Source: Pedobacter schmidteae
Lineage (GTDB): Bacteria > Bacteroidota > Bacteroidia > Sphingobacteriales > Sphingobacteriaceae
DNA: 64,000 bases
NCBI RefSeq assembly: GCF_900564155.1
Contig: NZ_LS999839.1
Coordinates: 3,407,097-3,471,096, forward strand
Direction of reading: 5' to 3'
The position numbers were made by a program, and so were the translations under genes. The notes below the pieces were generated by a model. The model saw only the letters and a list, made by a program, of their open reading frames with translations. It made no database searches and was not told the origin of the DNA. How positions within the stretch are numbered: position 1 is the first letter of the stretch; each line of letters begins with the position of its first letter. Of this stretch, positions 46,054-60,000 are shown piece after piece.

Positions 46054-46440
46054 AGGTTTTACGCCCGGTTATCCCATTTGTTTAACATACTCAGCTTAAT
46101 ATTTGGTAGGTCAAATTTGTAGAATCGTATATATTATTTCTATTGTTATTGCAAAATCAGGAGAATATTCTTTTTGTGGCTATCTGTGCAGATAAAATAT
46201 CTGTTTGACTTGCTTGAATTGTCCAAATCAGGGAAAATTATCTTTGTTGGATTTTTTATAGTGGCTATTATTGGAGTATTGTGCGACCCATATCGTGTCA
46301 AATAGGCAACTACATCACCAGGTTAATCAGATGGACGCCGAAACAATTGGTGTTTTTTTTTGTTAATGATTTTTTAATGTGTTGATTCCCAGTGTAAGGT
46401 GTTTTTTAAAACTTAAAATTTCTAACCTAACAAAATAGAC
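46054..46440. promoter_or_regulatory. Divergent intergenic region with promoter candidate for the DUF937-OmpA gene
   Basis: TATCTTTG at 46239-46246 is a full match to TAnnTTTG on the plus strand; ATTG at 46218 (17-base spacer) or CTTG at 46213 (22-base spacer) could be the -33 element. The leader to 46441 would be about 190 bases and AT-rich with no recognised riboswitch. On the minus strand no comparably good element for the sigma gene was found. Confidence 0.4.
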
Positions 46441-47781
46441 ATGAATTTAATAGAGCTAATAAAAAATGAGGTAAGCGGCGACGTCATCTCATCCCTGAGC
46501 CAGAAGGTGGGCATCAGTGAAGATCAGGTAAAAGACGGTTTTGCTGCAGGTATCCCTGCTGTTTTGGCCGGAATGTTAAAAAATGGGGTAGGTGGTGCAG
46601 GCTCCGGATTTCTGGACAATATTTTGTCGGGAGTTACCGGCGCAGGTAGTAGTGCCGACGATTTGTTAAAAGGAGGGGAGGAAAATTTGCTGGATAAGGG
46701 AAAATCAATGCTGGGCAGTTTGTTTGGACACGATACCGGCGCTGTTTCTGACGCTGTCTCTTCTTCCACCGGGTTAAGTGCCGACAAGTCATCAGGTCTG
46801 CTGGCTATGATTGTTCCCCTCATTACCGGCTTTATTTCTAAAATAATGGCCGGCAAAGGATGGAGTGTGTCAGATTTGATGGGGAAAATTTTTGAAAGTA
46901 AAAGCGATATCGCTGCCGCTTTGCCTCAGGGGCTTAGCAGTACATTAGGATTTGCCGATATTCATGTACCCAAAGTAGAGGTGCCCCATGTGGAGGTGCC
47001 GAAGGTAGAAGTACCTCCTGCAGATGTGCCAAAGGTGCCACCGGTAAATTTTGGAACAGCGAATCCACCTAAATCGGGAAGTAATTTTTTCAAATGGTTA
47101 TTGTTGATACTAATTGCTGCGGTATTGATATGGTGGATAATGGGCAAGTTAGGATGTAACCAATCGGCAGTAGATCAATCTACAGCTTCTTTGTCTGCAA
47201 AAATGGATTCCATGGGCAATAGTATGGATTCGGCTGCTGCCGATATGAAGGCAGGTGCTGTTACAGCAACAGATGCCATTGCCGGCAAACTAAACGAAGC
47301 CGGAGATTTTGTACGCGAACTGGGGGCTAAAATCAATAAAAAGCTACCTGATGGCACAGAATTGAGCATTGCAGAAAACTCAGTAGAAAACCACCTGATT
47401 TCTTTTATTGAAGATAAAACCAAACCTGTTGACAAAACCACCTGGTTTACTTTCGACAGGCTGTACTTTGAAACCGGAAAAAGTACTTTAAAAGCCGAAT
47501 CGCAAGGACAATTGAAAAATATAGTGGCTATTTTAAAGGCCTATCCAAATGTACAGCTCAAAATGGGCGGCTATACCGATAATACCGGAGATGCTGAGCT
47601 GAACAAAAAAATATCGAATGAAAGGGCCAATGCGGCTATGGAGGAACTGGTGAAATTAGGTATTGATGCCAAACGTTTATCGGCCGAAGGTTACGGCGCC
47701 GAACATCCAATTGCCAGCAATGATACGCCCGAAGGTCGTGCCCAAAACCGCCGTATTGATATCCGGGTAACGGAAAAATAG
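46441..47781 (+). CDS. DUF937 (YidB-like) and OmpA-domain fusion membrane protein
   Basis: Protein of 446 residues with an unusual order. The N-terminal 170 residues are a Gly/Ser-rich helical DUF937/YidB-like domain (VGISEDQVKDGFAAGIPAVL, SGLLAMIVPLITGFISKIMA). A linker (about 175-200) repeats VPKVEVP/VPHVEVP. One transmembrane helix (about 216-235, WLLLILIAAVLIWWIMG) follows, then a linker with helix, and a C-terminal OmpA peptidoglycan-binding domain (about 335-446) with the binding block GGYTDNTGDAELNKKISNER and GAEHPIASNDTPEGRAQNRR. There is no signal peptide, so DUF937 probably faces the cytoplasm and OmpA the periplasm. Function unknown; an envelope-linking role is inference. Followed by a strong terminator. 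Confidence 0.87.
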   Translation: MNLIELIKNEVSGDVISSLSQKVGISEDQVKDGFAAGIPAVLAGMLKNGVGGAGSGFLDNILSGVTGAGSSADDLLKGGEENLLDKGKSMLGSLFGHDTGAVSDAVSSSTGLSADKSSGLLAMIVPLITGFISKIMAGKGWSVSDLMGKIFESKSDIAAALPQGLSSTLGFADIHVPKVEVPHVEVPKVEVPPADVPKVPPVNFGTANPPKSGSNFFKWLLLILIAAVLIWWIMGKLGCNQSAVDQSTASLSAKMDSMGNSMDSAAADMKAGAVTATDAIAGKLNEAGDFVRELGAKINKKLPDGTELSIAENSVENHLISFIEDKTKPVDKTTWFTFDRLYFETGKSTLKAESQGQLKNIVAILKAYPNVQLKMGGYTDNTGDAELNKKISNERANAAMEELVKLGIDAKRLSAEGYGAEHPIASNDTPEGRAQNRRIDIRVTEK

Positions 47782-47798
47782 CCGATGATAAAATGCAC

Positions 47799-47832
47799 AA
47801 AATGAATATCAACTATTGATATTCATTTTTTT
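47799..47832 (+). terminator. Intrinsic terminator after DUF937-OmpA gene
   Basis: A stem of 12-14 bp (AATGAATATCAA with its complement, 3-base loop at 47813-47815) runs into a T-tract ending at 47832. Begins 18 bases after the stop codon. Confidence 0.85.
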
Positions 47833-47863
47833 ATCTTGGTACCGGAGAACGTTAAATTAAGAT

Positions 47864-47890
47864 GGGAGTAGGTCGATAAGATCTGCTCCC
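47864..47890 (-). terminator. Possible terminator of the minus-strand beta-galactosidase
   Basis: An 11-bp stem including two G-T pairs (GGGAGTAGGTC with GATCTGCTCCC) and a 5-base loop, about 50 bases beyond the stop of the convergent GH2 gene. No clear T-tract on the minus side. Confidence 0.35.
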
Positions 47891-47941
47891 TCTTTCATTA
47901 AAAGGCCTTGTCCGTTCTCCAAAATCCCTTTCTAATGTTTA

Positions 47942-51115
<3,174 letters not shown>

Positions 51116-51155
51116 TCAGGTTCGAACTTAATTATATTTCTACAAAAAGATTTGC

Positions 51156-51167
51156 GCAAACGTTTGC
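51156..51167. promoter_or_regulatory. LacI/GalR-type operator upstream of beta-galactosidase
   Basis: Perfect 12-bp palindrome GCAAACGTTTGC with the central CG typical of LacI-family operators; it matches the core of the E. coli PurR operator. It lies 59 bases before the ATG and just upstream of TCTTTTTG (rc of 51143-51150), one base from the -7 consensus, so a repressor here would cover the -33 to -7 spacer. No LacI-type gene is in the window. Confidence 0.55.
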
Positions 51168-51386
51168 CTGATTTTAAGGTTGGACTTTTTTGGTTATGTT
51201 GCCTCCGGGGAAACGATAAAGTATAATGTTTGTCCTGGTTTGTCTTTCTAAAATTCTAATAATTAGCATGTTGTGTCTGGTGATACATCGCCTGCATCCA
51301 TTGCACCACGGAGCCCGTATTTTCAGGTAATCAGTACCACTTCGAGGCAATGGTAAGCAATTTTCGGAAACTCATCCTGTAAATTG

Positions 51387-51394
51387 TAAATTTG
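51387..51394 (+). promoter_or_regulatory. Promoter -7 element of the GNAT gene
   Basis: TAAATTTG fully matches TAnnTTTG; TTTT at 51361-51364 with a 22-base spacer may serve as a weak -33. The leader to 51415 would be about 14 bases. The rest of the roughly 300-base gap before it shows nothing else apart from the operator listed separately. Confidence 0.45.
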
Positions 51395-51414
51395 TCATTC
51401 AAGAAACAAACGAT

Positions 51415-51981
51415 ATGCTCGAAATCAAACTACCCGAACTTCCGGATATAGAAACGGATAGATTATTATTGCGCCAGCATCGGCTTGCAGATGCCACAGC
51501 ATTATTTCAGTTACGTACCAATCCTGATGTGATGCGTTATATTGATCGTCCGCGTCACGAAAGTGTTAAAGAATCGGAAGCATTTATCCAGACCCTCAAC
51601 GAGAATTTTGGTAAGGACATGAATTTGGTTTGGGCCATTACCCTTAAAGAAAATTCTGAACATTTGATTGGCAATCTGGGCTACTGGCGTACCGACCCGG
51701 CCAACTACAGGGCCGAGCTGGGTTATATGTTGCATCCTGATTATTGGCGTAAAGGTATACTTTCGGAAGGGCTAAGGGCTGTTATTGATTTTGGGTTCAA
51801 TACTGTTGGTCTGAATTCTATCTGTGCGAACATCAATCCGGGAAATGATGCGTCGAGGCAGCTCCTGCTCAAACATGGCTTTATAAAGGAGGCCTATTTC
51901 AAGGAAGATTACTATTTTGAAGGTAAGTTTTTGGATAGTGAAATTTATGGCCTGCTTTCTTCCGCCGCTTCCACCAGGTAA
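51415..51981 (+). CDS. GNAT-family N-acetyltransferase (RimJ/RimL type)
   Basis: Cytoplasmic acetyltransferase of 188 residues that transfers acetyl from acetyl-CoA to an amine, often an N-terminal residue of a protein. N-terminal ETDRLLLRQHRLADATALFQ and the acetyl-CoA-binding region ELGYMLHPDYWRKGILSEGL are typical for the RimJ/RimL subgroup, followed by NPGNDASRQLLLKHGFIKEA. The substrate cannot be predicted. The VOC gene starts 25 bases after its stop, so the two may be cotranscribed. Confidence 0.9.
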   Translation: MLEIKLPELPDIETDRLLLRQHRLADATALFQLRTNPDVMRYIDRPRHESVKESEAFIQTLNENFGKDMNLVWAITLKENSEHLIGNLGYWRTDPANYRAELGYMLHPDYWRKGILSEGLRAVIDFGFNTVGLNSICANINPGNDASRQLLLKHGFIKEAYFKEDYYFEGKFLDSEIYGLLSSAASTR

Positions 51982-52006
51982 ATTTTTAATAAAAAATCGA
52001 GACCAA

Positions 52007-52480
52007 ATGAAGAGAATATTTATTTTAACCTTATTATCAGTAACCTTATATCCGCTCCAAAAAGCTATGGCACAACAGGCAACAGAAAAGAAAAAAAGTA
52101 CAGCAATACTGAACCACATTGCCGTTTATACAGCAGACTTGAAGACGGCAACTGATTTTTATGCCGCTGTATTTGAACTGGAGCAAATTCCTGAACCTTT
52201 TAAGGACGGCAGGCACACCTGGTTTTCGCTAGGCGCAGCCGGTCAGCTACACATTATTCAGGGTGGAAAAACAAGTATCACGTATGACAGAAATGATCAT
52301 CTTTGTTTCAGTGTGCCTTCGGTGGAAGAATTTACACAAAAATTAACTGCATTAGGTATCACTTACGAGAACTGGGCCGGCGCCAAAGCCACCGTTACAA
52401 AAAGGGTAGATGGTATCAAACAGATTTATTTTAAAGATCCGGATGGGCATTGGCTTGAAGTAAATGACGATCATAAATAA
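52007..52480 (+). CDS. VOC-family (glyoxalase-like) protein with signal peptide
   Basis: Single-domain vicinal oxygen chelate protein, 157 residues. The longer frame from 51917 overlaps the GNAT gene; ATG 52007 is preferred and produces a signal peptide (MKRIFILTLLSVTLYPLQ to AMAQQ). VOC beta-alpha-beta repeats: LNHIAVYTADLKTATDFYAA at the start, DHLCFSVPSVEEFTQKLTAL in the middle and IKQIYFKDPDGHWLEVND at the end. Metal ligands could be His in LNHIAV, His in NDHLCF and Glu in HWLEV. Export is unusual because most VOC enzymes are cytoplasmic. The reaction is unknown. Confidence 0.85.
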   Translation: MKRIFILTLLSVTLYPLQKAMAQQATEKKKSTAILNHIAVYTADLKTATDFYAAVFELEQIPEPFKDGRHTWFSLGAAGQLHIIQGGKTSITYDRNDHLCFSVPSVEEFTQKLTALGITYENWAGAKATVTKRVDGIKQIYFKDPDGHWLEVNDDHK

Positions 52481-52673
52481 TCCTGAATATTAAAAAGGAG
52501 AAAAAAAACTGTTGAACAAAGAAACCAGTTGTTAATAAACTGTAGGTCAGGAATACGATTCTTTTCGCCAAAGGAAAGGTGAATAAGGGGAGGCAGCAAA
52601 TCTTTGTGAATGTGTTTTTTTAATGCCGGGTATGGTTGCTATTTAATCAAAAACCTATATCTTTCGCTTGAAT

Positions 52674-53900
52674 ATGGTTTTTTTGAACTTTTTGACCAGC
52701 ATTAGCTGCTTTTTTTTACTGTTGTTCTCGCTGCACCTGTTTTTCGCGAAACAGGGTAACCGGATGCTCAATTGTTTACTTTCAGTTATGTTTTTTTCTA
52801 GATTTGGTCAGTTGCTGGTTTTGTTGCTGGTCAACTCAAAGCACCACAATCTTTTTCCTTTCTTTCATCAGCTGTTTACCCCATTCTATTACGCCTCTTC
52901 TGCTTGTTTTTTTCTTTACATTACCAGTCTTGTAAACGGACGTGAAAGACTTGAAAAAAATGAATGGTTACATTTTGTTCCGCTTGGTTTGGCTATCATT
53001 CACGTAGTTCTCTGGCCATTTGTTCCTCCAATCAACTGGAATGTTATTGCGCTTGATTTGACCCACAATAAACAGCTCTTTATTTCTGAAAGAAGTGGCC
53101 TTTTTCCAGCTTATTTTTATTACCTGGGGCGGCCCGCATTAGTGTTGGGCTATTTGGTAGCCACCTGGTATGTAGTTGTTAAATCCGGTATATTCCGGGA
53201 GAGAAAAGCATCGGCGGGGGGCAAAAAATGGGTGCTCTTTTTTCTTAAGGTGGGTACTTTTTTTCAGCTGATCTCTTTTCTGCCCATGATGTCGGACGGC
53301 CTGGACAATCCGGTGATCAGCTCCTCAATATTTGCACTAAGTTGTATGGTCCTGCTGGTTATTATGATATTTGTGCTGCACAATCCCGGGGTTCTTTATG
53401 GATATCTGTTTGTTGCGGTAGATTGGAATTCCCCTGCTGACCGATCTGAAAATATCAGGGTAATTCCTACTCCTGAACCTTCGGTGGCTGCCCCTGCAGT
53501 AAAAAGGATAAATCTGCTGCCTGATCAGCTCTCAGCCTATGCTGAGTCTATGAAGTCATTTATGGAAGAAAAAAAAACATATCTGGAGCCGGACTTTCAG
53601 ATTGTTGATCTGGCCCTGGCATTAAACGTCCCCGTTCATCATTGCTCTTTTGTTTTAAATAACCTGATTGGAAAAAACTTTCGCGACTGGATCAACGGCT
53701 ATCGGATTCGTTATTTTATAGGGCAGTACCCTTTGAAATCCGAAAAAATGATCATCGAAGCCATCGCTCGCGAATCGGGCTTTAAAAGTCAGCGTACTTT
53801 TTACAATGCCTTTAAAAAAGAAACCGGCCTGATGCCTAAAGTCTATTTTTCAGGAGAAAAGCGCTCAGATTTCCTAAAAACTATTGCAACTATTGAATAG
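52674..53900 (+). CDS. Membrane-anchored AraC-type transcriptional regulator
   Basis: About 240 N-terminal residues form six or seven hydrophobic segments (for example SISCFFLLLFSLHLFF, FYYASSACFFLYITSLV, FALSCMVLLVIMIFVL), followed by a linker and a C-terminal AraC HTH (about 300-395) with DFQIVDLALALNVPVHHCSF and IIEAIARESGFKSQRTFYNA. The open frame starts at TTG 52668; ATG 52674 is preferred. TATCTTTC at 52658-52665 with GTTG 19 bases upstream may be its promoter, which would leave almost no leader. The gene precedes the giant adhesin by 124 bases on the same strand and is a candidate regulator of it; ligand and target are unknown. Confidence 0.88.
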   Translation: MVFLNFLTSISCFFLLLFSLHLFFAKQGNRMLNCLLSVMFFSRFGQLLVLLLVNSKHHNLFPFFHQLFTPFYYASSACFFLYITSLVNGRERLEKNEWLHFVPLGLAIIHVVLWPFVPPINWNVIALDLTHNKQLFISERSGLFPAYFYYLGRPALVLGYLVATWYVVVKSGIFRERKASAGGKKWVLFFLKVGTFFQLISFLPMMSDGLDNPVISSSIFALSCMVLLVIMIFVLHNPGVLYGYLFVAVDWNSPADRSENIRVIPTPEPSVAAPAVKRINLLPDQLSAYAESMKSFMEEKKTYLEPDFQIVDLALALNVPVHHCSFVLNNLIGKNFRDWINGYRIRYFIGQYPLKSEKMIIEAIARESGFKSQRTFYNAFKKETGLMPKVYFSGEKRSDFLKTIATIE

Positions 53901-53948
53901 TTGAAGAAAATTCATTGCCATTTTTAACTATTAGTATAATGTGTTGGA

Positions 53949-53956
53949 TAATTTTG
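53949..53956 (+). promoter_or_regulatory. Promoter -7 element upstream of the adhesin
   Basis: TAATTTTG is a full match to TAnnTTTG. A TTTT at 53921-53924 with a 24-base spacer is the nearest -33-like sequence. It would give the adhesin gene a leader of about 60 bases, independent of the AraC gene. Confidence 0.4.
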
Positions 53957-54024
53957 CCCATGCTTATAGCGGTGTTTTCTATCTGCTATATGTTTAATGA
54001 TCTAAAACCTCTTAAACGTCCCTT

Positions 54025-57000
54025 ATGGCAAAAAATCTACCCCTTTGTATTCCTGGTAAAATGGAAACTGCCAGAAAAATGCTGATGACATTTCTCCTAT
54101 TTTTTGTAACAATAAGCGTATTCGGCCAAATCCAGTTCTGGTCAGATGATTTTGAAAGCACGGGGTCGCCTAGTTCGGGTGTCAGGACTTCTTCGGTACC
54201 TACCGGGTTTTTTCCGGTTACCCCACCCTATGCCAAATATTTTACTGTCGTTACTGTCAATGATCCAGCGTATCAAAATGGAATTCCCTATTCCGGATTT
54301 TCGGGTTCCCAGTTTTTTGCGGCAGAAGATATAGACGGAGCGGTTGCGAGCGGGAATAATAACTCTCAGTCTCAGCGTCAGCGACTTATGTGGGATAATA
54401 TCAACATTTCCGGAAAAACCGGGATGACCTTCAAAGGTCTGTTTGCATGTAACCAGCAGGGCGGATCAGTATGGGATGTCAGCCCTGCAGATTACATGAT
54501 GGTTCAATACAACATCGACAATGGAGCATGGATAGATCTCGTGAGGCTTTTTCCAAACGGCTCGCCTGTTGGATCTTTAGCGGTTGAGACAACAGGCGAT
54601 TCTCTCGCTATAGCGGAGGGGCCCGCTCTGGCCAATATGACTTTTACAGAGCTTTCTGGAACAATTGCAGGAACCGGAACCATCTTGAATCTGAGGTTTT
54701 TATGCGCGTCAAACGGAGGGCTTACAGAAGAGCTTGCTATTGACAATTTCCGTTTGTTTGAAACCCCGACTTGTACACCACCCACAATTACAGCAAACCC
54801 TCCAAACAGGTCTATATGTTTAAATGGTAACACTACTTTTACTTCTAATGCTTCCGGGGCCACCGGTTTTCAATGGCAGGTAAATACCGGAGGTGGATTT
54901 ACGGATATTACCAATGGCGGGGTGTATTCCAATGCGACAACAAATGTTTTAACTATTACCGGAGTAACTGGTACAATGAGCGGATACCAATATCGCTGTA
55001 AAGCAATAAACGGTGTGTCCAGCTGTTTTGCCACTTCTAATAATGCGACATTAAACGTTTCTAACATGAGTTCGTCTTCCATCACGAAAACAGATGTTTC
55101 GTGTAATGGAGGAAACAACGGTACGGCAACCGTATCTGCGACCGGAGGTATAGGCTCATATACTTACAGTTGGTCTCCAAGTGGTGGCACCGCTGCTACT
55201 GCAACTGGGCTTACAGTTGGTACTTATACATGTACTATTACCGATGCAATCCTGTGCCAGACCACAAGGTCCATTACCATTAACCAGCCAACGGCGTTGA
55301 ATACCACTGCCGGTAGCAAAACCGATATTGCTTGTAAAGGAGCAGCTAACGGAACAGCAACAGTATCACCAACAGGCGGAACACCATCGTATACCTATAG
55401 TTGGGCGCCAAGTGGAGGTACTGCTGCTACTGCAACCGGCCTTGCGCCAGGAACCTATACGGTTACCGTTACAGATGCTAATGGTTGTCAGGGCACGAAG
55501 AATTTTACCATCAATGAACCTGCAACGACATTAAATACTACTGCCGGTAGTAAGACGGATGTTTCCTGTAATGGCGGAAACAATGGTACGGCAACAGTAT
55601 CACCAACTGGTGGAACTCCTGGCTATACTTACAGCTGGTCTCCAAGTGGAGGTACAGCTGCTACCGCAACCGGGCTCGCCGCGGGAACCTATACAGTAAC
55701 CGTAACAGATGCGAACAATTGTCAGGGAACCAAAACCTTTACCATTACTCAACCAACAGCTTTAAATACTACTGCGGGTAGTAAGACCGATGTCGCCTGT
55801 AAAGGGGCGGCTAACGGAACAGCTACTGTATCGCCAACAGGCGGCACGCCATCTTATACCTACAGCTGGGCACCAAGTGGTGGAACCAACGCTACAGCAA
55901 CCGGCCTTGCAGCAGGTACTTATACAGTTACGGTAACTGATGCCAAAGGCTGTCAGGGTACAAAGAGTTTTACCATCAATGAGCCGGCATCAGCTTTAAG
56001 TGCAGCTACAGGTGGTGGTAGTACCAACGTTTCCTGCAATGGCGGAAACAATGGTACTGCAACTGTGGCACCAACAGGAGGTACACCATCTTATACTTAC
56101 AGCTGGGCGCCAAGTGGTGGCACCAATGCTACGGCAACCGGTCTTGCAGCAGGTACTTATACGGTAACCGTAACAGATGCGAATGCTTGCCAGACCACCA
56201 GAACATTTACCATCAACCAGCCAACCGCTTTAAATACCACTGCGGGTAGTAAAACCGATGTTTCCTGCAATGGGGCTGCCAATGGTACGGCAACTGTAGT
56301 TCCAACAGGTGGAACTCCTGGCTATACTTACAGTTGGGCCCCAAGTGGGGGTACTGCTGCTACAGCGACAGGCCTTGCTCCAGGAACCTACACAGTTACC
56401 GTTACAGATGCCAATAACTGTCAGGGTACCAAAACCTTTACCATCACTCAGCCAACAGCATTAAATACTACTGCGGGTAGTAAAACGGATGTTTCCTGTA
56501 ATGGTGGCAACAATGGTACTGCAACTGTGTCACCAACAGGTGGTACGCCATCTTATACTTACAGCTGGGCACCAAGTGGTGGAACGGCTGCTACGGCAAC
56601 GGGTCTTACAGCAGGAACCTATACCTGTACCATCACTGATGCGAACAATTGTCAGGGAACCAAAACCTTTACCATTACTCAACCAACCGCTTTAAATACT
56701 ACTGCGGGTAGTAAGACCGATGTTTCGTGCAAGGGCGGTAACAATGGTACCGCTACGGTATCGCCAACAGGTGGCACACCATCGTATACCTACAGCTGGG
56801 CGCCAAGTGGTGGCACTAATGCCACGGCAACGGGCCTTGCAGCTGGAACCTATACAGTAACCGTAACAGATGCGAACGCTTGTCAGAGAACCAAAACCTT
56901 TACCATCAATGAGCCGGCATCAGCTTTAAGTGCAGCTACAGGTGGTGGTAGTACCAACGTTTCCTGCAATGGCGGTAACAATGGTACTGCAACTGTATCA

Positions 57001-60000
57001 CCAACTGGTGGAACTCCTGGCTATACTTACAGCTGGGCGCCAAGTGGTGGTACTAATGCCACGGCAACTGGTCTTGTGGCAGGTACTTATACGGTAACCG
57101 TAACAGATGCGAACGCTTGCCAGACCACCAGAACCTTTACCATCAACCAGCCAACTGCTTTAAATACTACTGCCGGTAGTAAAACGGATGTTTCCTGTAA
57201 TGGTGGCAACAATGGTACTGCAACTGTGTCACCAACAGGTGGTACGCCATCTTATACTTACAGCTGGGCACCAAGTGGTGGAACGGCTGCTACGGCAACG
57301 GGTCTTACAGCAGGAACCTATACCTGTACCATCACTGATGCGAACAATTGTCAGGGAACCAAAACCTTTACCATTACTCAGCCAACCGCTTTAAATACTA
57401 CTGCGGGTAGTAAGACCGATGTTTCGTGCAAGGGCGGTAACAATGGTACCGCTACGGTATCGCCAACAGGTGGCACACCATCGTATACCTACAGCTGGGC
57501 GCCAAGTGGTGGCACTAATGCCACGGCAACGGGCCTTGCAGCTGGAACCTATACAGTAACCGTAACAGATGCGAACGCTTGTCAGAGAACCAAAACCTTT
57601 ACCATCAATGAGCCGGCATCAGCTTTAAGTGCAGCTACAGGTGGTGGTAGTACCAACGTTTCCTGCAATGGCGGTAACAACGGTACTGCAACTGTATCAC
57701 CAACTGGTGGAACTCCTGGCTATACTTACAGCTGGGCGCCAAGTGGTGGTACTAATGCCACGGCAACTGGTCTTGCGGCAGGTACTTATACGGTAACCGT
57801 AACAGATGCGAACGCTTGCCAGACCACCAGAACCTTCACCATCAACCAGCCGGCATCAGCTTTAAGCGCAGTTACAGGAGGTGGCAAGACCGATGTTTCC
57901 TGTAAGGGCGGTAACAATGGTACTGCAACAGTAGCACCAACAGGAGGCACACCATCGTATACCTACAGCTGGGCACCAAGTGGGGGCACCGCTGCTACGG
58001 CAACAGGCCTTGCAGCAGGAACTTATACCTGTACCATTACTGATGCGAATGCCTGTCAAACTACAAGAACCTTTACCATTAATGAACCAGCAACAGCCTT
58101 AAGCATAGCCACAGGTGGTGGCAAGACAGATGTTTCCTGCAACGGTGGTTCTAATGGTACAGCAACAGTAGTACCCACAGGTGGAACACCATCCTATACC
58201 TACAGCTGGGCCCCAAGCGGAGGTACTGCAGCTATGGCAACAGGTCTTACAGCAGGAACCTATACAGTTACGGTTACTGATGCTAACGGCTGTCAGGCAC
58301 AAAGGACTTTTGTGATCAGCCAGCCTACGGTTGTAACTTTAGCAGGCATAAGCCTAACTGCAGCAACTACAGCTGTTTCTTATAACCAAACGGTTAGTGC
58401 TACAGGAGCAAGCGGGAGCTATACTTACGCAGTAACCTCAGGCGCATTGCCGCAGGGGTTAACACTATCTACAAGCGGAACCTTATCAGGCAGCCCAACA
58501 GAAGCAGGAACCTTTACCTTTGATATTACTGCTACCGATGCCGCCTGCAGCAATACCGGAACGGGCAATTTTAGTCTGAATGTAAATAAAGGCAGCCAGT
58601 CGATCTCATTTGGTACCATTGCCTCAAAAACATATGGAGAAGCTGATTTCAGTTTAGGAAATGCAAATACTTCGGCAGGTCTGGCCATTACCTATACCGC
58701 AACAGATCCGACCGTGGTTTCCATTACCGGAAATACCGCACACATACTAAAAACAGGAAATACAGATATTATTGCAAGCCAAATAGGAAATGCGAATTAT
58801 AATGCGGCTCCGGATGTGGTACAAAGTCTGACTGTAGCCAAAGCAAATCTGACCGTGGTCAATACTGATCGTTCTAAAGTTTATGGAACTGCACTTGTCG
58901 ATGCTGATTTTACAGGAAGTATTACCGGTATTCAGAACGGTGACAATATCACCTTAACGAGAAATAGTACCGGAGCACCGGCAACGGTCGCTGCCGGATC
59001 AACCTATCCGATTGTAGCTACACTAGCCGATCCGGACAGCAAGCTGGACAACTATATAGTAAGTAATGCAGATGGTACATTAACCGTAACTCAAAAAACA
59101 TTGACCATTACTGCCAATGACCGTACCAAAACCTATGGTGATGCAGTTACCTTTGCAGGTACAGAATTTACCGCAGCGGGTCTGGTTAACGGCAATACCA
59201 TTATTGGTATTACCTTAAACAGCACAGGAGCAGCAGCAAGCGCAACAGTAGCAGGTTCAACTTACCCGATTGTAGCAACAGCTGCAAATGGAACAGGGCT
59301 GAGCAACTACGACATTACTTATGTCAATGGTACTTTGACGGTTGGTAAAGCAAATCTGATTGTGGTCAATACTGATCGTTCTAAAGTTTATGGAACTGCA
59401 CTTGCCAATACCGACTTTACAGGAAGTATCACTGGTATCCAAAACAGTGACAATATTACTTTAACTAGGAACAGTACCGGAGCACCGGCTACGCCCCCCG
59501 CAGGTTCAACTTACCCGATTGTGGCCACTCTGTCCGATCCGGACAGCAAGCTGGGCAACTATACGGTAAGCAATCTTGATGGTACATTAACTGTAACCCA
59601 AAAAGCACTGACCATTACTGCTGATAACCGTACCAAAACTTATGGTGATGCAGTAACCTTTTCCGGTACCGAGTTTACGGCTGCAGGACTGATCAATGGC
59701 AATACCATTACCAGTGTTACTTTAAATAGTGCAGGAGCAGCTGCTACAGCGACAGTAGCCGGTTCAACTTATCCTATCGTGGCCACAGCAGCCATCGGAA
59801 CAGGGTTGAGCAACTACGACATTACTTATGTCAATGGTGCTTTAACGGTTGGTAAAGCAAACCTGACTGTGGCTAATACTGATCGTTCTAAAGTTTATGG
59901 AACTGCACTTGTCGATGCTGATTTTACAGGAAGTATTACCGGTATTCAGAACGGTGACAATATCACCTTAACGAGAAATAGTACCGGAGCACCGGCAACG

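Noticed and set aside
53939..54085. 48-codon frame with a hydrophobic N-terminus ahead of the adhesin
   Set aside because: It overlaps the adhesin start in another frame and lies across the presumed promoter; no family pattern.
55328..57394. Repeated 68-codon frames in the second frame of the SprB array
   Set aside because: They recur only because the underlying DNA is repetitive, and the main frame is a continuous, recognisable protein.
57862..58302. Cys-rich minus-strand frames opposite the SprB array
   Set aside because: Antisense shadows of the Thr/Ala/Gly-rich repeats; composition is explained by the sense strand.
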